Below, piece after piece: positions 58,874-64,000 of a stretch of DNA of 64,000 bases. Position 1 is the first letter of the stretch; each line of letters starts with the position of its first letter. Below the pieces are notes generated by a model that was given only the letters and a program-made list of their open reading frames with translations, was not told the origin of the DNA and ran no database searches. The DNA is from JAFGHJ01 sp964523975 (GTDB lineage Bacteria; Hydrothermota; UBA3072): contig CAZGBM010000002.1 in NCBI GenBank assembly GCA_964523975.1, forward strand, positions 1 through 64,000, given 5' to 3'. A program made the translations under genes and the position numbers.

Positions 58874-59329
58874 TTATTGTAAGTCTAAGTCCATCCATAC
58901 CATGTCGTTACCTTCGCCGATATAATTGGGGAATACCGCCGTAGGAGTAAACCCAATACTTTTATATAGTTTGGTGGATTCCCAATTCCATAGAGCAGTT
59001 TGAACTGTAATCTTTTTCATTCCTTCCGATTTACATAAATTTATTATTTTTTTTAGTAAAGAAGTCCCGATACCTTGATCTCTGTGTTTTCTAATTACAA
59101 TCAGATGTTGAATAATAGCAATTCTATCCCAATAGGGGAAAGATACAGAAACAAATCCTATAATACAGCCTTCTTTTTCTGCTACTAAAACACTGGCTTT
59201 AGGATTGTCAACGTCATTACGAAAAATAGTTTCGTTTTCATCGGGATTTAGTTCTAAATTTAATTTTAATAATTCTTTGAAATCCGAGGAGGGGTTGTAG
59301 AGGCGAATTTGTATGTCACTTTTTTTCAT
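58874..59329 (-). CDS. GNAT family N-acetyltransferase
   Basis: This 151-residue acetyltransferase has the acetyl-CoA site LIVIRKHRDQGIGTSLLKKI, near residue 85, followed by LYKSIGFTPTAV. The N-terminal sheet (DIQIRLYNPSSDFKEL) is typical. Substrate unknown. It is divergent from hypF; its promoter (TTGACA at 59382-59377) is back-to-back with that of hypF. Confidence 0.9.
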   Translation of the reverse strand: MKKSDIQIRLYNPSSDFKELLKLNLELNPDENETIFRNDVDNPKASVLVAEKEGCIIGFVSVSFPYWDRIAIIQHLIVIRKHRDQGIGTSLLKKIINLCKSEGMKKITVQTALWNWESTKLYKSIGFTPTAVFPNYIGEGNDMVWMDLDLQ

Positions 59330-59398
59330 TATACTTCTTTACTCCTTTGTAAAAACAATAATAGAAATTCTGTATATGTCAAGAATTTTTATCTCTTC

Positions 59399-59426
59399 TT
59401 GACTTGATAAGTATTGAACTTATCTT
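59399..59426 (+). promoter_or_regulatory. hypF promoter with palindrome, short leader
   Basis: TTGACT (59399-59404) and TATCTT (59421-59426) are 16 bp apart. The spacer and -10 box are covered by the inverted repeat GATAAGT-ATTGA-ACTTATC (59406-59424), placed where a repressor would block. The expected start is about 2 nt from the ATG, although a GAGG lies just before it. Confidence 0.55.
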
Positions 59427-59434
59427 TACGAGGT

Positions 59435-61720
59435 ATGAATAAAGAGCGAAGAAAAATCGAGATAAGAGGTATAGTTCAGGGTGTAGGGTTTCGTCCCGCC
59501 GTCTTTCGCCTCGCAAAAAAACATAATCTAAAAGGGTCTGTAGGTAACGATACCATGGGAGTTGTGCTGGATATCGAGGGACTTCCTGATGAAATAGATT
59601 CTTTCCTGAAAGAACTAAAAGTGAATCCTCCTCCGCTTGCGAACATAGAAAAACTCGAATCGAAAAAACTTAATTTAAAAAATTACAAAGAATTCAAAAT
59701 AATCGAGAGCAAAGAGCAGAAAGAAAAAACGACCCTGGTTTCCCCGGATATAGCAACGTGTAAGGATTGTCAAAATGAGTTACTGGACTCTACGGACAGG
59801 AGATATTTATATCCATTCATAAACTGCACAAACTGCGGGCCACGTTTTACGATAACGAAAGAACTCCCTTACGACAGAAAAAACACAACTATGAAGAAAT
59901 TCGAAATGTGCGAACGATGCAAAAAGGAATATGAAAACCCGCAAGACCGAAGATTTCACGCACAGCCTGACGCATGCGACGTCTGCGGACCACATCTTGA
60001 ACTTTTAGACTCTAAAGGAAAGAAAATCAAAGGTAATCTGATAGAAAAAGCGATTGAATTTTTAAAAAATGGCAAAATCGTCGCGATAAAAGGGCTCGGA
60101 GGTTTTCATCTTGCCTGTAACGCAAAAGATAAAAAAGCTATCAAAACTTTAAGAGAAAGGAAAACTCGTCCGTATAAACCTTTTGCGCTTATGGCAAAAG
60201 ATACATCCGTGATAAGCAAATTCGTATATGTCTCGAAGCAGGAACAAGAGCTATTGCAAAGTCCCCGGGCTCCCATAGTCCTTCTTGAGAAAAAGAAAAC
60301 CGGGGAGCTTCCGGATAATATAGCTCCGAACAATAAATTTCTCGGCTTTATGCTGTCTTACACTCCCCTGCACATTCTTCTGTTCCAGAAGCCGGAAATT
60401 ATCGAGGTCCTCGTGATGACTTCAGGGAACAAAATAGACGAACCGCTCGCTATAGACAATGACGAAGCATTCGAAAAACTCGGAAATATTGCCGATTATT
60501 TCCTTATTCACGACAGGGATATATGGATTGGGGCAGATGATTCCATCGTGAGGATAATAGACGGCGAGCCTCTCCTTTTGAGACGCTCGAGAGGCTATGC
60601 TCCACAGCCCATTAAAAGCCCCGTTGGAAGTAAAAAAAAGATTATCGGTTTTGGTGCTCATAAACATAATACTTTCTCTATTTCCCGGGGAGATGAAATT
60701 TTCATGAGTCATTATATAGGAGAGACAGACAATCTCGAAACGATAAAAGCATTTGAGCGGGGAATCAGTCATTTTATTAATTTCTTCGATATTCCTCCCG
60801 ATATAGCAGTGGTCGATTTACATCCCGAGTACGAAGCGACAAAGTTCGGCAAGAAATGGGCAAGAGAGAACAATAAACCTTTGATAGAAGTCCAGCATCA
60901 TCACGCTCACATCGCATCCTGCCTTCTGGACAACGATATGAATGAAAAAGTAATCGGAGTGGCATGGGATGGAACCGGGTATGGAGCAGATGGAAAAATA
61001 TGGGGAGGGGAATTTTTGCTTGCCGATTTAGAAGATTACAAAAGAAAAGCTCATTTGCAGTATATTCCGCTGCCCGGCGGAGAAATGGCGGTGAAAGAAC
61101 CCTGGAGAATGGGTGCGGCATATTTGTATAAAACATTCGGTAAAGACTTTATCAAGCTTGATATAGATTTCGTAAAAAGGCTCGACAGGAAGAAATGGAC
61201 TGTCATAGAAAATATGATAGACAAAAAAGTGAATTCACCGGAGACTTCATCGATAGGAAGACTATTTGATGCGGTATCATCTATCATAGGAATAAGAGAC
61301 ACCATAACGTATCAGGGTCAGGCTGCAATCGAGCTTGAAATGATGGCGAGGGACAGCGGAGGCGAATTTTACGAATTCGAAATCCGGGAAGAAAATGGTA
61401 TTTACGTGATAAACCCCCTAACGGTTATACAATCGATAATAGAAGATATTAAAAACGAAGCCGCAGCGGATTCTATCTCTTCAAAGTTTCACTTCGGTTT
61501 AGCAGAAATGATTGTGAGGGTCTCGGGTTTATTACGGGAAGAAACTCGCATAAATAAAGTTTGTCTTTCCGGCGGCGTTTCCCAGAATATGGTTCTGAGG
61601 AAATTAACAACCGAAAGATTGGAAAGAAATGATTTTAAGGTTTACAATCACAAAAATATACCGCCGAACGACGGAGGCATTTCAGCAGGTCAGGTCGCAG
61701 TCGCAATGAAGCGTTTTTAA
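59435..61720 (+). CDS. hypF: Carbamoyltransferase HypF
   Basis: This 761-residue protein makes carbamoyl-adenylate from carbamoyl phosphate and loads it on HypE. Domains in order are: acylphosphatase (GIVQGVGFRPAVFRLA, residues 8-90), two zinc fingers (CKDCQNELL, CTNCGPRFT, CERCKKEY, CDVCG), YrdC (KGLGGFHLACNAKD), and Kae1-like (EVQHHHAHIASCLLDN, then GVAWDGTGYGADGKIWGGEF, CLSGGVSQN). It is full-length and intact. It lies about 56 kb from hypCDE. hypA and hypB are not seen. Confidence 0.96.
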   Translation: MNKERRKIEIRGIVQGVGFRPAVFRLAKKHNLKGSVGNDTMGVVLDIEGLPDEIDSFLKELKVNPPPLANIEKLESKKLNLKNYKEFKIIESKEQKEKTTLVSPDIATCKDCQNELLDSTDRRYLYPFINCTNCGPRFTITKELPYDRKNTTMKKFEMCERCKKEYENPQDRRFHAQPDACDVCGPHLELLDSKGKKIKGNLIEKAIEFLKNGKIVAIKGLGGFHLACNAKDKKAIKTLRERKTRPYKPFALMAKDTSVISKFVYVSKQEQELLQSPRAPIVLLEKKKTGELPDNIAPNNKFLGFMLSYTPLHILLFQKPEIIEVLVMTSGNKIDEPLAIDNDEAFEKLGNIADYFLIHDRDIWIGADDSIVRIIDGEPLLLRRSRGYAPQPIKSPVGSKKKIIGFGAHKHNTFSISRGDEIFMSHYIGETDNLETIKAFERGISHFINFFDIPPDIAVVDLHPEYEATKFGKKWARENNKPLIEVQHHHAHIASCLLDNDMNEKVIGVAWDGTGYGADGKIWGGEFLLADLEDYKRKAHLQYIPLPGGEMAVKEPWRMGAAYLYKTFGKDFIKLDIDFVKRLDRKKWTVIENMIDKKVNSPETSSIGRLFDAVSSIIGIRDTITYQGQAAIELEMMARDSGGEFYEFEIREENGIYVINPLTVIQSIIEDIKNEAAADSISSKFHFGLAEMIVRVSGLLREETRINKVCLSGGVSQNMVLRKLTTERLERNDFKVYNHKNIPPNDGGISAGQVAVAMKRF

Positions 61721-61734
61721 ACAAAAAAAACATT

Positions 61735-61845
61735 TACCACAAAGAACACAAAGAGCACAAAGTTGTTTATTCTTTAGCTAACAGCTAAAGGCAAAAAGCT
61801 AAATTCTTAGTTTAACAACAAATTACACGAATATCACGAATATTT
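61735..61845. repeat. Cluster of phrase repeats
   Basis: CCACAAAGAACACAAAGAGC (61737-61760), TTAGCTAACAGCTAAAGGCA (61773-61793) and AACAACAAATTACACGAATA (61814-61845) are all in one gap, in the same order as the words at 25600-25704. Confidence 0.6.
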
Positions 61846-61929
61846 TTTAAACTTGGAACTCAAAACAATCGTCCGTTGATTAATAAGAAGATTACATATA
61901 TTATTATTCTAAATAATAAGGAGTTATAA

Positions 61930-62757
61930 TTGAGGGTCTTGTACACAACAGACTTACATGGTAATGAAAGGTATTATAAATATCTGGAAGAAGTTGCTTT
62001 TCGAGAGAAGGTTGATGTGGTAATTAATGGGGGGGACCTTTATCCGGGAGTTTCAAAAGAAGGACAGAAGAACTTCCTGGATGAGTTTTTCCGTCAACAT
62101 CTTAGTTTTTTCGATACTAAAAAAATTTATTATCTTACGTTTCCCGGGAATTATGATCTTAAAGTACTGGATCCTTTGTTTGACAGCATATGCAGTGGGT
62201 TTGAGTTTGCTTTGAATCTTAATCGCAGGAAGATAAAAATTAATGAATATGATTTTATTGGAATTAATTTGGTTTCCGATTATCCGTTTCGTCTGAAAGA
62301 TAGGTGCAGAATGGATAACAAAGAGTTCGAGTTCCCACCCCAGCATGGTTCGGCAATATTTTCTTCCGAAGAGGATTTCAAGGAGATGAGTACTGAGGAG
62401 TGGTTTAAGTATGCCCGAAAACTTCCCACATTGAAGGAAGAATTAGGAAAATTGCCACAAATAGATGACCCTAAAAGGACAATTTATGTAATACATATGC
62501 CTCCTGCGAATCTGGGTCTTGATGTATGTTATGGGAATAGGAAGGCCGGTTCGGTCGCAATATATGAGTTCATAAAAGAAAAGCAACCACTTCTCACACT
62601 ACATGGTCATATCCATGAGTCACCTCAAGTTTCAGGGGTCTGGAAGGCTAAACTTGGCAGAACAACCTGCATCCAGCCAGGGCAGGAGGATAAATTGACT
62701 TATGTTACGATTAATCTTGAAGGTTCGGATTTGGATGTTTCAAGGGAAAAGGTTTGA
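61930..62757 (+). CDS. Metallophosphoesterase with altered GNHD motif
   Basis: This 275-residue protein has the calcineurin-like motifs TTDLHG, VINGGDLYPG, a motif reading FPGNYDL where GNHD is expected, VIHMPP and TLHGHIHES. The proton-donor His of GNHD is replaced by Tyr, so activity may be altered. It starts with TTG at 61930 behind AAGGAG (7 nt). Its closest kin by look are uncharacterised prokaryotic phosphoesterases. Substrate unknown. Confidence 0.8.
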   Translation: MRVLYTTDLHGNERYYKYLEEVAFREKVDVVINGGDLYPGVSKEGQKNFLDEFFRQHLSFFDTKKIYYLTFPGNYDLKVLDPLFDSICSGFEFALNLNRRKIKINEYDFIGINLVSDYPFRLKDRCRMDNKEFEFPPQHGSAIFSSEEDFKEMSTEEWFKYARKLPTLKEELGKLPQIDDPKRTIYVIHMPPANLGLDVCYGNRKAGSVAIYEFIKEKQPLLTLHGHIHESPQVSGVWKAKLGRTTCIQPGQEDKLTYVTINLEGSDLDVSREKV

Positions 62758-62796
62758 CTTTTTGTTCAACAAAAAATAAAATAAAACACAGAAGTG

Positions 62797-62935
62797 GAAA
62801 TAGCAAATTAGTGAATTAGTTGATTGGTGAATTAGTAGGAAAATTGCTAAAAGCCAAAGGTGAAAAGCTAAGAGCTATGTAGAAACCGGTATCTGGTACC
62901 TGGTATCTGGTATCTGGTATCTAAAATTCACCACA
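62797..62935. repeat. Phrase repeats with GGTATCT heptamer tandem
   Basis: TAGTGAATTAGTTGATTGGT and AATTAGTAGGA words (62807-62840), AAAAGCCAAAGGTGAAAAGC (62849-62868) and five GGTATCT / GGTACCT heptamers in tandem (about 62888-62922) lie one after another. The heptamers also occur at 25714-25743. No gene seen in this gap. Confidence 0.65.
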
Positions 62936-62942
62936 GAGTTTT

Positions 62943-63650
62943 TCAGCCGTCGGCTGAAAGCTGTGAGCTTTTTACTTTTTGAAGTCGTCTAAAGAACACA
63001 AACAATGCGATTGTGGCAGTCAAAGTCGCTCCTCCCATTCCTAAATTCAGAGTTAGGAAGATTAAAATTATGTTATCAAATACGTAACCTATTCCTCCTA
63101 AAACGCAAATAATCCCGTTAGATATTAATGCATATTTAATCACTTTGTTTAATCGGCTTCCTGTAAATACAGGCGCAATGAAGAAACATGATAAACTGAA
63201 AAACAAAGTCCAACCAACCAAATTTATTCCGGCAATACCCGATGTCGGGTTAGATTGAATAAATTGTTCCAGTCCGGCAATCTGTCCATTGGCAATACTC
63301 AGTCTAACCGAACTAATTTGAACAAAGTAGTGGATGCCTATGCAAGTGGCAAATATTGTCGCAAAACAAATGCTGATTCTGCTCAAGATTTTTTTGTCTT
63401 CCGGCGCATAGTCATTGATGCTGTGCAGCATTATTAAAAATGCAGGAGCAAAGAGCAACATTGTAAATTGGGCTAAATACTTAAATGACTGATTGTAGTT
63501 ATTGGAATAAGTTATAAAATCCGCAAGGTTTGTCCACTTAAAAATTGGATTTACTTTAAAGATTGCCACAAAGCAAATTGTCCAAATAACAAAAGTAGTA
63601 ATGCAAATCAAGGCTGTCCAATAGCCGAGTTTAATTGATAGTGATTTCAT
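62943..63650 (-). CDS. Seven-helix-type membrane protein of unknown function
   Basis: This 235-residue protein has about six transmembrane helices, for example ALICITTFVIWTICFVAIF, YLAQFTMLLFAPAFLIMLHS, ISICFATIFATCIGIHYFV and LGMGGATLTATIALFVFF. No enzymatic motif is recognised; the pattern recalls DUF4386-like or DUF998-like families, not firmly. The start follows GAAGGAGGGG. A promoter lies at 63702-63729. Confidence 0.75.
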   Translation of the reverse strand: MKSLSIKLGYWTALICITTFVIWTICFVAIFKVNPIFKWTNLADFITYSNNYNQSFKYLAQFTMLLFAPAFLIMLHSINDYAPEDKKILSRISICFATIFATCIGIHYFVQISSVRLSIANGQIAGLEQFIQSNPTSGIAGINLVGWTLFFSLSCFFIAPVFTGSRLNKVIKYALISNGIICVLGGIGYVFDNIILIFLTLNLGMGGATLTATIALFVFFRRLQKVKSSQLSADG

Positions 63651-63701
63651 TATACGTCCCCTCCTTCATTTAAATTAAAACGAAATAATTTATTTTTTTA
63701 A

Positions 63702-63729
63702 ATTGTAGATATTTAAGAAAAAATGTCAA
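63702..63729 (-). promoter_or_regulatory. Promoter of the 235-residue membrane protein gene
   Basis: On the minus strand TTGACA (63729-63724) and TACAAT (63707-63702) are 16 bp apart. The rest of the 210-bp gap holds ACTAATCAACTAATTTACCA words (63754-63790) and no gene. Confidence 0.7.
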
Positions 63730-63860
63730 GGAATTTTTTAGCCATCGGATGTTTTACTAATCAACTAATTTACCAATTGACTAATATACTGAATCGAAGA
63801 TTCTACGGGATTCAAAAAACAAGACCTGCCTTGATTGTTTTCCACGCAAATCTATAGTAG

Positions 63861-64000
63861 TTATTCCGCAAAAAACTTTTTCCGCAATCGAATATCCTCT
63901 GATGAGCTGCCGATTTGAACTTCAAATTCGCCCGGTTCGACAATAAAGTCATTCGATTTAATATCATAGAATGATAGTTCGGATGCAGGAAGATTAAACG
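63861..64000 (-). CDS. Glycoside hydrolase family 3 protein, C-terminal end (partial)
   Basis: The minus-strand frame from the window edge to the TAA at 63863-63861 reads 45 residues with LSFYDIKSNDFIVEPGEF and EVQIGSSSEDIRL. This is the end of the fibronectin-like C-terminal domain of GH3 beta-glucosidases. Only this part is in the window; the rest lies beyond 64000. Activity and sugar cannot be judged. Confidence 0.75.
   Translation of the reverse strand, partial: FNLPASELSFYDIKSNDFIVEPGEFEVQIGSSSEDIRLRKKFFAE

Noticed and set aside
1..64000. tRNA, rRNA or riboswitch genes
   Set aside because: Gene-free gaps were scanned by eye for TTCGANNC arms, rRNA stretches and known aptamer cores, and nothing convincing was seen; a covariance-model search would be needed for a firm negative.

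Overview
The window looks like a chromosomal segment of a strictly anaerobic, AT-rich, diderm (outer-membrane-bearing) bacterium. The anaerobic signs are a class III ribonucleotide reductase with its activase, the hydrogenase maturation genes hypC, hypD, hypE and hypF, and a Dps-like ferritin. The outer-membrane signs are a TolC-like protein, several lipoproteins and an LpxH-like phosphatase. Many proteins carry TPRs or belong to obscure families (DUF5683, DUF2330, DUF3795, Yip1). This fits an uncultured lineage such as candidate division WOR-3, but that placement is an impression; no rRNA or tRNA gene was seen to test it.

Layout. 1-4.4 kb: a truncated SMR transporter, then hypC-hypD-hypE-recO and a convergent LpxH-like gene. 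4.6-9.6 kb: a minus-strand operon of three genes for TPR or charged proteins. 9.7-11.6 kb: a NifU-like protein and UDP-glucose dehydrogenase. 11.6-24.8 kb: a long, tightly packed minus-strand gene string. It starts with a caspase-fold (C13-like) protease, a small protein sharing the protease's N-terminal domain, and two ATP-grasp proteins. It continues with lpd, rng, a TPR lipoprotein, pyrK-pyrD-pyrF-pyrE and a polysaccharide BY-kinase. 25-31 kb: yjbQ, a diguanylate cyclase, and dnaA and dnaN, separated by a DnaA-box cluster that is probably oriC, then rpmB. 31-36 kb: lipoprotein, transglycosylase, CTP-dependent lipid kinase-like protein, and nrdD with its glycyl-radical domain on a separate small ORF, then nrdG. 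36-45.6 kb: rseC, cysE-cysK, a lipoprotein, a ROK kinase, and rpsU-cvpA-mutS2-DUF5683-rsmG, where rsmG is bracketed by two perfect parS sites. 46-57 kb: two glycosyltransferases, a DPSL ferritin, an aminotransferase, a small membrane/regulator module and a MacAB-TolC-type pump. 57-64 kb: tspO, DUF2330, a GNAT, hypF, a phosphoesterase, a membrane protein and the end of a GH3 glycosidase.

The most unusual unit is the protease / shared-domain protein / ATP-grasp pair operon (20.7-24.8 kb). It combines graspetide-type ligase architecture with a legumain-like protease and may be an undescribed peptide- or protein-modifying system. The split glycyl-radical NrdD is the second strongest anomaly.

Intergenic DNA carries a small vocabulary of short degenerate phrases, reused on both strands, plus a dispersed element of about 210 bp present twice. 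Promoters are easy to see (TTGACA / TATAAT-like). They mostly have a 16-bp spacer, and several lie so close to the start codon that leaderless mRNAs are expected.
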